Assembly: GCF_000387765.1 (NCBI RefSeq) | Contig: NZ_ARZA01000125.1 | Span: 1 to 53,896, forward strand | DNA length: 53,896 nucleotides | Origin: Caldisalinibacter kiritimatiensis | GTDB taxonomy: Bacteria > Bacillota > Clostridia > Tissierellales > Caldisalinibacteraceae | Reading direction: 5' to 3' | Part shown: one piece after another, positions 1 through 9,208 of the stretch | How positions within the stretch are numbered: position 1 is the first letter of the stretch | How the letters are laid out: the number at the start of each line of letters is the position of its first letter | Notes under the pieces: model-generated | The model's database searches: none | What the model was told of the DNA's origin: nothing | Seen by the model: only the letters and a program-made list of their open reading frames with translations | Program-made: the position numbers and the translations under genes

Positions 1-276
1 TATTTTTTTTACTAATTTTCTGTGGATAAGTTTAATTTTGTATTTTGCAACTATCTATTTATGTATTTAACAATACACAATGAAATAAATTCTATTTCTT
101 TCCCATATCTCCACCTTTCTGTCTAAATTTTATTTCATTTTGTGTTGCATTTACATTTTACGACACCTTGCGACGTTATTCAAGTAAAATTATGTAAAAA
201 TCTTGTGACAACTTTGTGACGATTTAAACCACTAATTATTTTCTTACTTTTTTGACAATGTTTTTGGTAGGCATAA
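1..276. other. Non-coding upstream region with an inverted repeat and GTGAC-like motifs
   Basis: I see no gene here. An imperfect inverted repeat has arms at about 75-89 and 129-145, with a 2-nt bulge. Three related motifs, CTTGCGACG (167-175), CTTGTGACA (202-210) and TTTGTGACG (213-221), sit 56-110 bp upstream of the best -35 box for the next gene and could be regulator contacts. No function can be assigned. Confidence 0.4.
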
Positions 277-305
277 TTGACTTATTAACGATTAACTAAT
301 AAAAT
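277..305 (+). promoter_or_regulatory. Predicted sigma-A promoter of the malY-like gene
   Basis: TTGACT (277-282), a 17-nt spacer and TAAAAT (300-305) make a near-consensus housekeeping promoter about 105 nt upstream of the ATG. A second TTGACA at 252-257 lacks a good -10 box. Confidence 0.6.
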
Positions 306-409
306 AAAAATAAGTGTAATTTATTAAACAATTGTAATTATTTTTAGTCAAATATTAATTTTGGCTATATTTCCTACTTTTCAATTTAAACTAGTATAGG
401 AGGAGTAAA

Positions 410-1606
410 ATGAAATACGATTTTGATAAAATTATTGATCGCTGGAATACACATTCAGAAAAATGGGATGGTATGCTTGAAAAATTTGGTACAAATGACC
501 TTTTACCAATGTGGGAAGCTGACATGGACTTTGAAGTTGCCCCACCTATTAAAGAAGCTATGATTAAGAGAGCTGAGCACGGAGTTTATGGATATACAGT
601 ACGTGAAGACTCTTTCTTTGAAGCTATAATAAATTGGCAGAAAAGAAGAAATGGTTGGGATATACAAAAGGATTGGATTAGAAATACAGCTGGAGCTATC
701 CCTGCTATTGCAGTCGCAGTTAATGCATTTACTAAGCCCGGCGAAAAAGTAATCATTCAAGACCCTGTATATTATAGATTTTTTAACTCTATCACTATGA
801 ATGGTAGACATGTAGTGCATAACACAATGATTTATGAAGATGGTGAATATAAAGTAGACTTTGATGGTTTAATAAAACAAATAGACCCAACTGTAAAAAT
901 GATAATATTATGTAATCCACAAAACCCTGTAGGTAAGGTATTCACTAAAGAAGAATTGTTGAAAATAGGTGAAATTTGTTTAGAAAATGATATTGTTATA
1001 GTATCTGATGAACTATATTCAGACATAGTTTTCTCAGAAAATAAGCATATACCTATTGCATCTTTATCTAAAGAATTAGAGATGAATACTGTTACTGTAT
1101 TTGGTCCAGGTAAAGGATTTAACTTATCAGGATTAAAGGCATCTATTACTGTTATACCTAATCCCAAATTAAGACAAGCCTTTGATTATGTAGCAGATGC
1201 GATGCAAATCTGTCTAAAAAATCTATTCTCTATAGAAGCTGTAGAAGCTGCTTATAATTATGGTGAAGAATGGCTAGACGAAGTTGTTAAATATTTAGAA
1301 GAAAATAGAAACTTTATGGTAGACTATATTGAAAACAATATACCTAAAGTTAAAGTCATAAAGCCAGAAGGAACATATATAGCGTGGATTGATTTCAATG
1401 AACTAGGTATGACTGATGAAGAACTTGAAAAGTTTGCAGTTGAAAAAATGAAGGTTGGTTTCAAATACGGATATACCTTTGGACGTGGTGGAAGCGGATT
1501 TGTGCGTATAAACTTTGGTTGTCCACGTTCCATGCTTAAGGATGGCCTTCAAAGAATTGAAAATGCAGTAAAGGAATATCTTAAAGAAAATAATATACAA
1601 GAGTAA
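410..1606 (+). CDS. malY: MalY/PatB-type PLP-dependent C-S lyase (cystathionine beta-lyase)
   Basis: Fold-type I aminotransferase-like enzyme of the MalY/PatB family, which cleaves C-S bonds of cystathionine or cysteine to give pyruvate, ammonia and a thiol. Visible features are the N-terminal 'MWEADMDF' segment (34-41) typical of the family, the NPQNPVG loop (169-175), 'SDELYSD' (199-205) for PLP contacts, and the PLP lysine in GPGKGFNLSG (about K235). At 398 aa the length is normal. AGGAGG lies just before the ATG. It stands alone between its own promoter and a hairpin terminator. A role in aminotransfer rather than beta-lysis cannot be excluded from sequence; in E. coli MalY also modulates MalT, for which there is no evidence here. 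Confidence 0.88.
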   Translation: MKYDFDKIIDRWNTHSEKWDGMLEKFGTNDLLPMWEADMDFEVAPPIKEAMIKRAEHGVYGYTVREDSFFEAIINWQKRRNGWDIQKDWIRNTAGAIPAIAVAVNAFTKPGEKVIIQDPVYYRFFNSITMNGRHVVHNTMIYEDGEYKVDFDGLIKQIDPTVKMIILCNPQNPVGKVFTKEELLKIGEICLENDIVIVSDELYSDIVFSENKHIPIASLSKELEMNTVTVFGPGKGFNLSGLKASITVIPNPKLRQAFDYVADAMQICLKNLFSIEAVEAAYNYGEEWLDEVVKYLEENRNFMVDYIENNIPKVKVIKPEGTYIAWIDFNELGMTDEELEKFAVEKMKVGFKYGYTFGRGGSGFVRINFGCPRSMLKDGLQRIENAVKEYLKENNIQE

Positions 1607-1621
1607 TTTTTAAGTATATAC

Positions 1622-1643
1622 TGGGCTGGATCCAACCAGCCCA
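1622..1643. terminator. Hairpin terminator after malY-like gene
   Basis: TGGGCTGG (1622-1629) pairs perfectly with CCAGCCCA (1636-1643) over a 6-nt loop, followed by TTTTC. It lies between two convergent genes and could serve both. Confidence 0.7.
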
Positions 1644-1646
1644 TTT

Positions 1647-2900
1647 TCAATATAATTCCTGTAATGTACTTTTTCTATTGAATTTAAATAATTCTAAATC
1701 AGGTGATGGATTTCCTAGATATAAATCCCTTAGCATCTGTCCTCCTAATATAGCATAAAGAATACCATTTGCTCCGTATCCTAAACAAAAATAACAGTTA
1801 GGTAATCCCTCATATTCTCCGATATAAGGCAAACTATCATTTGTATCACCAAATATTCCATTAAAATTATATTCTATCTCTAAATCATTGATGTCAGGAA
1901 AATATGATTTTAAATTATTGAATAGGGTATTATATTTTTCCTTTGATATAGGGTCGCTATTAGTTAATTTAGATAGTTTACTTCCCCTATTTTTTATTTG
2001 TAAATCCTCTCCACCGATAATTATTCTATTATCTAACGTTGCTCTTAAATAAGTGTATGGTGATTCTGTATCCCTTATAATGCATTGATTATGCCATCCA
2101 TTAAAGCTCTTTATAGGTTTAGTAACTACTGTAAAACTTCTATAAAGGTTAACTATTTTCTCTTTTACATAGTTTATAGCCTCAAATCCTGTTGCTATAA
2201 TTACTTTTTTAGCCTTTATTTTAAATCTATTTCTTGTAGATAAAATTACATAATCATCTTTATTAATAATCTTTGAAATTTCAGTATTTTCATAAATTCT
2301 CATTCCATTATTCAAGGCATCAGATATAAGGGCATGGGTAAATCTATATGGGTCAATTTCAGCAGCACCACTGTTTGAATATATCCCTGCTTTTACTGGA
2401 AATGAAAATCTATTTTTTGCTGAGTTTTCATCTAAAAACTCCACATCAAAACCATTTTTCTTTCTTAATTCATATTCATCTTTCATACTTTTATATTCTG
2501 CTTCATTTTTACTATAATAAAAACAATCTCTATAGGTAAAGCTACACTTATCATCTAATGTATCAATAATACTCCCTATATCATATACTGCTTTTTCACA
2601 TAATTTAAAACACCTTGTAGCTTTTTCTTCTCCTATCATCATCTTTAATCCAGTCAAATCTGTATCTATCTCATATTGAAGTATAGAAGTTGATGCACTG
2701 GTGCTACCATACCCTACAATATTTTTATCTACAATTACTGTATCAATTCCTGCTTTAGCAAAATAATATCCGCAAATAGCTCCTGTTATTCCCCCACCAA
2801 TAATAGCAACATCACATTCAATATCTTCGCTTAAATATGTAAATTTCCTTGGTATATCATTTATTTCAGTCCAAAGGGTATTTTCTGATACTAATTCCAT
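1647..2900 (-). CDS. FAD-dependent oxidoreductase (DAO family)
   Basis: Flavoprotein of the D-amino-acid/glycine oxidase (DAO, PF01266) superfamily. The N-terminal dinucleotide fold reads DVAIIGGGITGA around residues 29-40 and ends in the acidic 'VIVDK'. A second 'KVIIATGFEA' stretch near residue 235 and a C-terminal 'GYGANGILYAILGG' match the FAD-binding tail. At 417 aa it resembles the YhfW-like group, but the Rieske [2Fe-2S] domain that many of those carry at the C-terminus is absent. The substrate is unknown. AGGAGG precedes the ATG. It is monocistronic and divergent from the plsC-like gene. Confidence 0.75.
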   Translation of the reverse strand: MELVSENTLWTEINDIPRKFTYLSEDIECDVAIIGGGITGAICGYYFAKAGIDTVIVDKNIVGYGSTSASTSILQYEIDTDLTGLKMMIGEEKATRCFKLCEKAVYDIGSIIDTLDDKCSFTYRDCFYYSKNEAEYKSMKDEYELRKKNGFDVEFLDENSAKNRFSFPVKAGIYSNSGAAEIDPYRFTHALISDALNNGMRIYENTEISKIINKDDYVILSTRNRFKIKAKKVIIATGFEAINYVKEKIVNLYRSFTVVTKPIKSFNGWHNQCIIRDTESPYTYLRATLDNRIIIGGEDLQIKNRGSKLSKLTNSDPISKEKYNTLFNNLKSYFPDINDLEIEYNFNGIFGDTNDSLPYIGEYEGLPNCYFCLGYGANGILYAILGGQMLRDLYLGNPSPDLELFKFNRKSTLQELY

Positions 2901-3014
2901 ATTATATTATCCTCCTGTTTTTATATCTTCTGTTTATAATAGTTTTTTCATTAAGTTTAAATATATACTTATGTTTTCTGATATTATATAATTAAAAGAG
3001 GGTAATAAATATAT

Positions 3015-3113
3015 ATGAAATTTAACACAGTGTTGATGGAGACTAATAATCAAGTATGTTACAATTTTGTAAATACAGTTTATATTAAAAACTTCATAAT
3101 CTTATTTGTTTAA
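3015..3113 (+). CDS. Possible small ORF (32 aa) upstream of plsC-like gene
   Basis: ATG at 3015 follows a GAGGGT about 11 nt upstream and reads 32 codons to TAA, ending 15 nt before the TTG of the next gene. The predicted peptide is hydrophobic at its end (IKNFIILFV) and matches nothing I recognise. Composition is AT-rich spacer-like, so this may be chance. Confidence 0.2.
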   Translation: MKFNTVLMETNNQVCYNFVNTVYIKNFIILFV

Positions 3114-3128
3114 AGGGGGATTTCTATC

Positions 3129-4358
3129 TTGACTAAAAAAACAAGAAAAACTTCTAAAACATTCTACAACTTTTTACAACTTACCCTTGGTACTTATCTA
3201 AAGAAAAGTCACAATATTAAGGCTGATACTAAAGATATAGATAATCTTAAACCACCGTTCTTACTACTCGGTAATCATACTAACTTTTGGGACCCTTTTT
3301 ATATGGGGATATATATAGACGAGCCTGTATATTATGTAACATCAGATGCCCATTTTAGAATACGTAGCTTAAGATTTTTACTAAAATTGATAGGAGCTAT
3401 ACCAAAAACTAAGTTTTTATCTGACCTTAGAACAGTAAAAGAAATTATTAGAGTGAAAAAAAACAAAGGAATAGTAGGAATTTTCCCTGAAGGTAAAAGA
3501 AATTGGGATGGTAAAACAGAAAAAATACTATATCCTACTGCTAAACTTGTTAAAATGCTTAAAATTCCAGTTGTTGTATCTTTAATGAAAGGGGCTCACC
3601 TAGCTAAACCAAGATGGGCCAAACATTCACGTAAGGGTGAAATTTTCATTTCATATAAAAAAATATTAACTCCTGAAGAAATTTCGTCTTTATCAACTGA
3701 TGAAATTTATGAAAAGCTCTGCCAAGCCCTTGCACATGATGAATATGAATATCAAAAGAAACATATGATTCCATTCAAAGGTAAGAAACTAGCAGAAAAT
3801 CTAGAACTTTTTATATTCACTTGTCCTCATTGTAAGACTATTGGGTCTTTAAAATCTGATGACAACAAATTCTATTGTACAAGCTGTGGATACACTACCT
3901 ATTATAATGAATACGGGTTCTTAGACAAGGGCTCTGAGGAATTTTATTTTAATAATACACGAGACTGGAATGAATGGCAACTAAAGAACCTTGAAAGCAT
4001 AATATACAATTCTAAAGATAACTTAGAAGAAAATATTCTACAAGACAAAAAAGTGACACTTTTTAAAGGTCGTGGGCTAAAACCACTTAAGAAATTTTCT
4101 ATTGGTGACATAAATATAAATCATAAAACCTTTAATTTTATTAGTTCATTAGGAGATAAGTTAACTTTTGAACTAGACAAAATTAATGGAGCAAATGTTC
4201 AATTAAATTACAAACTCGAATTTTATTATGAAAAAACTCTTTACAGGTTTATATTTGATGATTCTAGTGTTTCTGCTTATAAGTGGGTAAAAGCTCTAGA
4301 AATATTAAAGAAAAAAGCAGAAGTCTCTAAAAACATACCAAAAACAACTGTATCATAA
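3129..4358 (+). CDS. PlsC-like 1-acylglycerol-3-phosphate acyltransferase with C-terminal zinc ribbon
   Basis: Acyltransferase of the LPLAT/PlsC superfamily, expected to acylate lysophosphatidate or a related lipid at the membrane. The catalytic HX4D motif is visible as NHTNFWDP (H50, D55), and FPEGKRNWDG (119-128) is the glycerophosphate-binding block. After the ordinary domain (to about 215) comes an unusual extension: four cysteines in CPHC (232-235) and CTSC (250-253) form a zinc ribbon, followed by about 150 residues without a recognised domain. The start is TTG at 3129 with AGGGGG nine nt before. The gene is 21 nt upstream of the GltS-like gene, probably co-transcribed. Substrate specificity is unknown. 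Confidence 0.78.
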   Translation: MTKKTRKTSKTFYNFLQLTLGTYLKKSHNIKADTKDIDNLKPPFLLLGNHTNFWDPFYMGIYIDEPVYYVTSDAHFRIRSLRFLLKLIGAIPKTKFLSDLRTVKEIIRVKKNKGIVGIFPEGKRNWDGKTEKILYPTAKLVKMLKIPVVVSLMKGAHLAKPRWAKHSRKGEIFISYKKILTPEEISSLSTDEIYEKLCQALAHDEYEYQKKHMIPFKGKKLAENLELFIFTCPHCKTIGSLKSDDNKFYCTSCGYTTYYNEYGFLDKGSEEFYFNNTRDWNEWQLKNLESIIYNSKDNLEENILQDKKVTLFKGRGLKPLKKFSIGDININHKTFNFISSLGDKLTFELDKINGANVQLNYKLEFYYEKTLYRFIFDDSSVSAYKWVKALEILKKKAEVSKNIPKTTVS

Positions 4359-4379
4359 CAAATTAAAGGAGGACTTTAA

Positions 4380-5732
4380 GTGGATGCATCATGGTCAATT
4401 GTTGTAGATTTTACTTTATTATCTCTTTTTCTTGGAATAGCTACTTATCTTAAAAGAAGGGTTCATTTTTTACAAAGGTTTATAATACCTACATCTATGG
4501 TAGCTGGTTTTATTGGTCTTATACTTGGTCCAGAAGTATTAAATATAGTGGATTTGGATATTCAAAGACTAGGTAATATCGTATACCATCTTATGGCCAT
4601 AGGATTTATAGCTTTAGCATTAAAAGACAGAAATCGTGAAAAAAACAAAGAAGTTACTAAAACTGGGGCTTATATTGTCTCTACATACCTAATTCAAGGT
4701 ATAGTAGGCTTAGGTGTTTCTTTAATACTAGTCAATACTTTGTATCCTGACCTATTTCCTCCATTTGGTTTACTTTTACCATTAGGATATGGTCAAGGTC
4801 CTGGTCAAGCATACTCTATAGGTACACAGTGGGAACAACTTGGTTTTTCTAATGGTGGAAATATTGGTTTATCTGTTGCAACATTAGGTTTTTTATGGGC
4901 TTGTATTATAGGTATACTTCTTATAAACTTCTTAACCCATAAGAAAAAGGCTTATAAGATTCTTGAGCCAAAAACTACTGAACCTAAAAAAATTTATGAA
5001 GAAAGTGAACAAGGAGATATACCCCTTAGTGGTTCGATAGATAGAATCTCTATTCAGTTGTTTTTAATAGGAATTGTATATTTAGCTACTTATCTTACTC
5101 TTAGAGGTTTATCTATTGTATTAAACCCATTAGGTAATTTCGGACAAACTCTATCTCAGCTTCTTTGGGGATTCCACTTTATTATAGGTACAATATATGC
5201 TATCCTTCTTAGAGTAATATTTGATTTTCAAAAGAAAAGAGGAAAAATGACACACAATTATCCAAATAACTACTTGCTACAAAGAATATCAGGTGGAGCC
5301 TTCGATTTTATGATAACTGCTTCAATATCTGCTATATCTATTTATACTCTTAAAGAATATATAGTGCCTATATTATTGATAACTTCTTTAGGAGGATTAG
5401 TTACGGTATTATATACAATCTTTTTATGTAAAAAAATATTTAAGAAACATATTCTTGAATACATAGTTGCTTTATATGGTATGTTGACTGGTACAATCTC
5501 TACTGGACTTGCTTTATTAAAAGAGGTTGACCCTAATTTTGAAACACCAGTTGCAGAAAATCTCGTATTAGGAAGTGCAATTGGATTATTCCTTGGACTA
5601 CCTCTAATGTTAATATTAAATATACCTGTATTTGCATATGTATCTAATCAACCTCAAATGTATGCTTATACTTTTCTTGCATTCATAGGTTATTTAAGTG
5701 TATTATATATCTTTGTTTTAAGGAGGAAATAA
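4380..5732 (+). CDS. GltS-type sodium/glutamate symporter family protein
   Basis: Polytopic membrane protein of 450 aa resembling the GltS family (PF03616), which imports glutamate with Na+. The N-terminal half has the family-like 'IPTSMVAGFIGLILGPE' helix and 'LPLGYGQGPGQAYSIG' re-entrant-type loop; a charged cytoplasmic linker (about 190-215) separates it from the second half, giving roughly ten or more membrane spans. It is somewhat longer than E. coli GltS (about 400 aa), so the substrate may differ from glutamate. The start is GTG at 4380 with AGGAGG at 4368-4373. Coupling to the acyltransferase upstream is by short spacing only. Confidence 0.75.
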   Translation: MDASWSIVVDFTLLSLFLGIATYLKRRVHFLQRFIIPTSMVAGFIGLILGPEVLNIVDLDIQRLGNIVYHLMAIGFIALALKDRNREKNKEVTKTGAYIVSTYLIQGIVGLGVSLILVNTLYPDLFPPFGLLLPLGYGQGPGQAYSIGTQWEQLGFSNGGNIGLSVATLGFLWACIIGILLINFLTHKKKAYKILEPKTTEPKKIYEESEQGDIPLSGSIDRISIQLFLIGIVYLATYLTLRGLSIVLNPLGNFGQTLSQLLWGFHFIIGTIYAILLRVIFDFQKKRGKMTHNYPNNYLLQRISGGAFDFMITASISAISIYTLKEYIVPILLITSLGGLVTVLYTIFLCKKIFKKHILEYIVALYGMLTGTISTGLALLKEVDPNFETPVAENLVLGSAIGLFLGLPLMLILNIPVFAYVSNQPQMYAYTFLAFIGYLSVLYIFVLRRK

Positions 5733-5788
5733 TGAAAGCAGGTAACTTGCTTTTAGCTGTTCGCTTTTTGCTAAAAACAAAGGTGTAA
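5732..5788 (+). CDS. Possible 18-aa ORF overlapping the gltS stop (TAATG)
   Basis: ATG at 5732 overlaps the stop codon of the previous gene and is preceded by AGGAGG (5721-5726) at good spacing; it encodes 18 hydrophobic/basic residues. The coding stretch largely coincides with a copy of the AGCTRTT/TTCGC spacer repeat, so it may be accidental. Confidence 0.2.
   Translation: MKAGNLLLAVRFLLKTKV
5747..5776. repeat. AGCTRTT/TTCGC spacer repeat, copy 1
   Basis: Contains TTTTAGCTGTTCGCTTTTTG, related to spacers at 18561, 32217, 35532 and 43215. It sits directly beside a palindromic terminator, as the other copies do. Confidence 0.45.
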
Positions 5789-5792
5789 AAAG

Positions 5793-5820
5793 TAAAGCGG
5801 TCCTTTAAAGGACCGCTTTA
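5793..5820. terminator. Perfectly palindromic bidirectional terminator
   Basis: A 28-nt perfect palindrome with core AAAGCGGTCC...GGACCGCTTT lies between convergent genes, the plus-strand symporter and the minus-strand phospholipase-like gene, and can terminate both. Confidence 0.75.
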
Positions 5821-5822
5821 TG

Positions 5823-6410
5823 CTACGCAGCTTTTTCTTTTCTGTGTAATGAAATTGCTCTTTCTATTACATAAGAGGTGACAAGGAAACAAGCTTTCAA
5901 CGCATGGACTAAGTCATTATCTATATTCCATTTATTATTTTTATACGATTCTTCAACAGATAATATAGTTTTTAATAAATTACTTCTCTTAAGCTTTCCT
6001 AGTTCATAGTCAGAAATATTTAATATGTCTTTTTTATTTATCTTTTTGAATCTATTATGTATACGGTATTCGTACATAATATGCTCCATCATATTACCTT
6101 CTATTTCATCTTCATAATAATGGGCACTACAGAAAAAGTCAGTCATAAAGTGATTTATTACTCCTAAATCTACGGAAAATTGTTTTAATGTAATATTTTC
6201 AGCATTAATTATTCTATTAATTTCTTCAATTACAAAACCTAATGAATCCTTCATAGTATGAGATTTAGTAAATAACCTATATGCTATATCTGGCTTTACA
6301 TTACCATACATGAAATGGTTTTTGTCCAATTCAATGTTAAAATGTGTCTTAACGTAATCATATATCTTCAAAGATATTAATCTGTGTGTAGTTATGAACA
6401 CATTAATCAT
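5823..6410 (-). CDS. Zinc-dependent phospholipase C-like protein
   Basis: 195-aa protein resembling the zinc-dependent phospholipase C fold (PF00882). Putative metal ligands are H9 in TTHR, D41 in GNVKPD, H51, then H87, D91 and H97 in 'NHFMTDFFCSAHYYED'. No signal peptide or transmembrane helix is visible, so unlike secreted clostridial phospholipases it is probably cytoplasmic, as are many small uncharacterised members. Substrate unknown. It is monocistronic, flanked by the palindromic terminator and a 290-bp divergent spacer. Confidence 0.7.
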   Translation of the reverse strand: MINVFITTHRLISLKIYDYVKTHFNIELDKNHFMYGNVKPDIAYRLFTKSHTMKDSLGFVIEEINRIINAENITLKQFSVDLGVINHFMTDFFCSAHYYEDEIEGNMMEHIMYEYRIHNRFKKINKKDILNISDYELGKLKRSNLLKTILSVEESYKNNKWNIDNDLVHALKACFLVTSYVIERAISLHRKEKAA

Positions 6411-6700
6411 CTCCCTATATCCTTGTAATATAATTTTATATTTATAATGTTAATTTCTTAAGAAGTTTTTGTAAAAGTTATATAAAGATATATATTTCAA
6501 TAAATTTTGTATTGCATTTACCCATTCTATATTTTACATTTTTTGTATAGTTTGTATGCTTTACTGTTTTTTATTCTGATTCAATGTAAATAAATAAAGT
6601 TTTTATGTCAATGGTGTTTATTTGTAACATTTAAATAAGTTATAATAAATGTATAATATATCCTTTCATTATATTAGTATCTTATAAGGGGGTTATCACT

Positions 6701-8050
6701 TTGACTATAAAAACAGAACAAAAACTAAAGATTCATCAAAAAATATTATTTGGTATTGGGGATTTAGCTGGTTGCTTATCAAATACCATAATAGGCTTTT
6801 TTTATTTATTTTATTTAACTGATGTCGTAGGCTTAAGACCAGCATATGCTGGTGCAGCTATTCTACTAGGAAGAATATGGGATGCTATAACCGACCCTTT
6901 GATAGGCAATATTTCTGACCGCACTAACTCGAGATGGGGACGAAGAAGAGTGTTTCTATTATTTGGTTCTATTCCATTAGGATTAACCTTTTTCTTATTG
7001 TGGACAGTATCTAAAAATTGGACTCAATTCGAAATGTTTATATACACTACTATAACCTACATAATACACATGACAGCTTTAACTTCAGTTATGGTTCCTT
7101 ATCAAACACTTACCGCAGAAATGACTAATGACTACGACGAAAGAACTTCCCTTACTGCTTATAGAATGTTATTTTCAATATTAGGTGGTTTAGTTGGAGT
7201 TATTGTACCTAAATTAATTGTTGATGGATATTCGTCTGATATTAAAGGATTTCTTATTATGGGAATCGTATTTGGTATAAGTGTAGGTTTAGCACCTCTT
7301 TTCCCTTTCTTAGGAGGTCGTGAAAGAGGTAAACCTATCAAATCTTCATTTTCAGTAAAAAAAGATATTAAAACAATATGGGAAAATAAACCCTTTAGAT
7401 TTATATTACTAATGTTTTTAATGACATGGACTGCTATTAACTTACTTGAAGCTATGTTTATGTATTTCTTTAAATACTGGCTAAAGTTGGACAATCAATT
7501 TGAAATAATCGTAGGTCTTATATTCATTGTTGCAGCTATATTTATACCCTTCTGGGTTAAGGTCAGCAAACATCAAGGCAAACGTCGTGCCTACATATTA
7601 GGTATAGGTTTTTTTGGAATCTGTATTATTGGTATTACATTCATTCAACCTGGAATGCTTGTAACAACCTTTATCATGGCAAGTTTAATAGGTATAGGGG
7701 TTTCAGCTGCCCATGTTATACCCCATTCTATAATTCCAGATAGCATTGATTATGGACAAGTTCAAACTGGAGAACAACGTGAAGGTATGTACTATGGAGT
7801 TTTAACATTCCTACAAAAGGTTGGTACAGCTTCTGCTATAGGTATTTCTGGTATGGTACTTGATTATGTAGGATATATACCTGATACTGTACAGTCTAGT
7901 CAAGTATTATGGACAATTAGAATTTTATTAGGTCCTATACCCGGCATTTTTCTTTTAATAGGTATAATTTGTATATACTTTTATCCAATTGACCGAAATA
8001 TGTTCCAAGAAATGATTCTTGAAATGGAAACATCAAAGGGGGAGGCTTAA
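6701..8050 (+). CDS. MFS transporter, GPH family (MelB-like sugar:cation symporter)
   Basis: Twelve-span transporter (449 aa) of the glycoside-pentoside-hexuronide:cation symporter family. The cytoplasmic loop after helix 2 reads DAITDPLIGNISDRTNSRWG, the family signature with the cation-site aspartates near residues 62-76, followed by GRRRVF. The second half has 'HSIIPDSIDYGQVQTGEQREG', the typical GPH loop. The start is TTG at 6701 after AAGGGGG. It leads a tight group: the next gene begins 3 nt after its stop. The lack of neighbouring sugar enzymes leaves the substrate open. Confidence 0.8.
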   Translation: MTIKTEQKLKIHQKILFGIGDLAGCLSNTIIGFFYLFYLTDVVGLRPAYAGAAILLGRIWDAITDPLIGNISDRTNSRWGRRRVFLLFGSIPLGLTFFLLWTVSKNWTQFEMFIYTTITYIIHMTALTSVMVPYQTLTAEMTNDYDERTSLTAYRMLFSILGGLVGVIVPKLIVDGYSSDIKGFLIMGIVFGISVGLAPLFPFLGGRERGKPIKSSFSVKKDIKTIWENKPFRFILLMFLMTWTAINLLEAMFMYFFKYWLKLDNQFEIIVGLIFIVAAIFIPFWVKVSKHQGKRRAYILGIGFFGICIIGITFIQPGMLVTTFIMASLIGIGVSAAHVIPHSIIPDSIDYGQVQTGEQREGMYYGVLTFLQKVGTASAIGISGMVLDYVGYIPDTVQSSQVLWTIRILLGPIPGIFLLIGIICIYFYPIDRNMFQEMILEMETSKGEA

Positions 8051-8053
8051 ATT

Positions 8054-9178
8054 ATGATAGACATTATAGAAGTTAAAGATAAAAAGGGATTAAAAGCATT
8101 TATTGACTTACCGTGGGAATTATATAAAGATGACCCTAATTGGGTTCCTCCACTGAAACATAGCATGTATAAAACTCTAAAGGGAATAAATAATCCATTA
8201 TTTATGTGTGGTCCTCATACATTCTTTTTAGCTTATAAGGATAATAAACCAATTGGTAGAATACTTGTTGGCATTAATGAAAAGCTAAACAAAGAAAAAA
8301 ACAAAAAGGAAGGTTATATAAGTTTATTTGAATCTATAAATGATAAAAAGGTTGCTTTTTCATTACTTGACCAAGCAATAAATTGGTTAAAAGAACGTGG
8401 AATGAACTCAGTTACTGGCCCTGTATCTCCTACTAATGGAGATGACAATAGAGGACTGCTTGTTAAAGGTTTTGATGGGCCTCCTGTATTAATGAACTCA
8501 TATAATCCTAGTTACTATCCTGAATTTTTCGACCAATATGGCTTTGTTAAAGACATAGATTTATTAGCATATTATTTTGATCCTAATACTGTACCAGAAA
8601 AAAAATTTAAACGAGTAGTAGAATATGCTATGAAAAAATTTGATTTTAGAGTAGATAAATTTAATTTTAAAAATCTAGATAGAGAAATTAAAGATATGAA
8701 AAAGGTCTTAGATGTGTCAATGCCTGAATCTTGGGAACATCTTACTCCACCATCCTTAGAAGAATTAAACGCTGAGGTTAATGCATTAAAATCCTTTGCA
8801 GACCCAGACTTACTTTATATGGCTCGTTCTAATAAAGACAATGAACCCATAGGTTTTGTAATAGCTTTACCAGATTATAATCAGGTGCTAAAAAAACTAA
8901 ATGGTAAATTACTACCATTTGGTTTCTTAAAGTACCTATGGTATAAACATAGAATTACAGGCATGAGAATATTTGTTCAGTTTGTAGTTCCTAAATTTAG
9001 AAATAAAGCTGTAAATGGAGCAATCTTTTATAAATTAATGGTAGAAAGCAAACGTAAAGGTTATACATATGGTGAAGGCTCAACTATAGGAGAAATGAAC
9101 ATAGAATCTAGGCGTAGTGTAGAGGGTGCTGGAGGACAGCTTTATAGAATATATAGGCTTTACAAAAAGGATATTTAA
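8054..9178 (+). CDS. GNAT-like N-acetyltransferase superfamily protein
   Basis: A 374-aa cytoplasmic protein of a conserved bacterial family that begins 'FIDLPWELYKDDPNWVPPLK' and is usually described as GNAT-like. The mid segment 'MNSVTGPVSPTNGDDNRGLL' and 'FVQFVVPKFRNKAVNGAIFY' are conserved-looking, the latter resembling an acetyl-CoA-binding R/Q-x-x-G/A region. Its substrate is not known. It starts 3 nt after the GPH transporter stop with an overlapping AAGGGGGAGG ribosome site, and is followed after 30 nt by the DUF3810 gene, so the three are almost certainly one transcript. Confidence 0.6.
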   Translation: MIDIIEVKDKKGLKAFIDLPWELYKDDPNWVPPLKHSMYKTLKGINNPLFMCGPHTFFLAYKDNKPIGRILVGINEKLNKEKNKKEGYISLFESINDKKVAFSLLDQAINWLKERGMNSVTGPVSPTNGDDNRGLLVKGFDGPPVLMNSYNPSYYPEFFDQYGFVKDIDLLAYYFDPNTVPEKKFKRVVEYAMKKFDFRVDKFNFKNLDREIKDMKKVLDVSMPESWEHLTPPSLEELNAEVNALKSFADPDLLYMARSNKDNEPIGFVIALPDYNQVLKKLNGKLLPFGFLKYLWYKHRITGMRIFVQFVVPKFRNKAVNGAIFYKLMVESKRKGYTYGEGSTIGEMNIESRRSVEGAGGQLYRIYRLYKKDI

Positions 9179-9208
9179 ACTATACATTAGAAAGTAGGTA
9201 AATGATAT

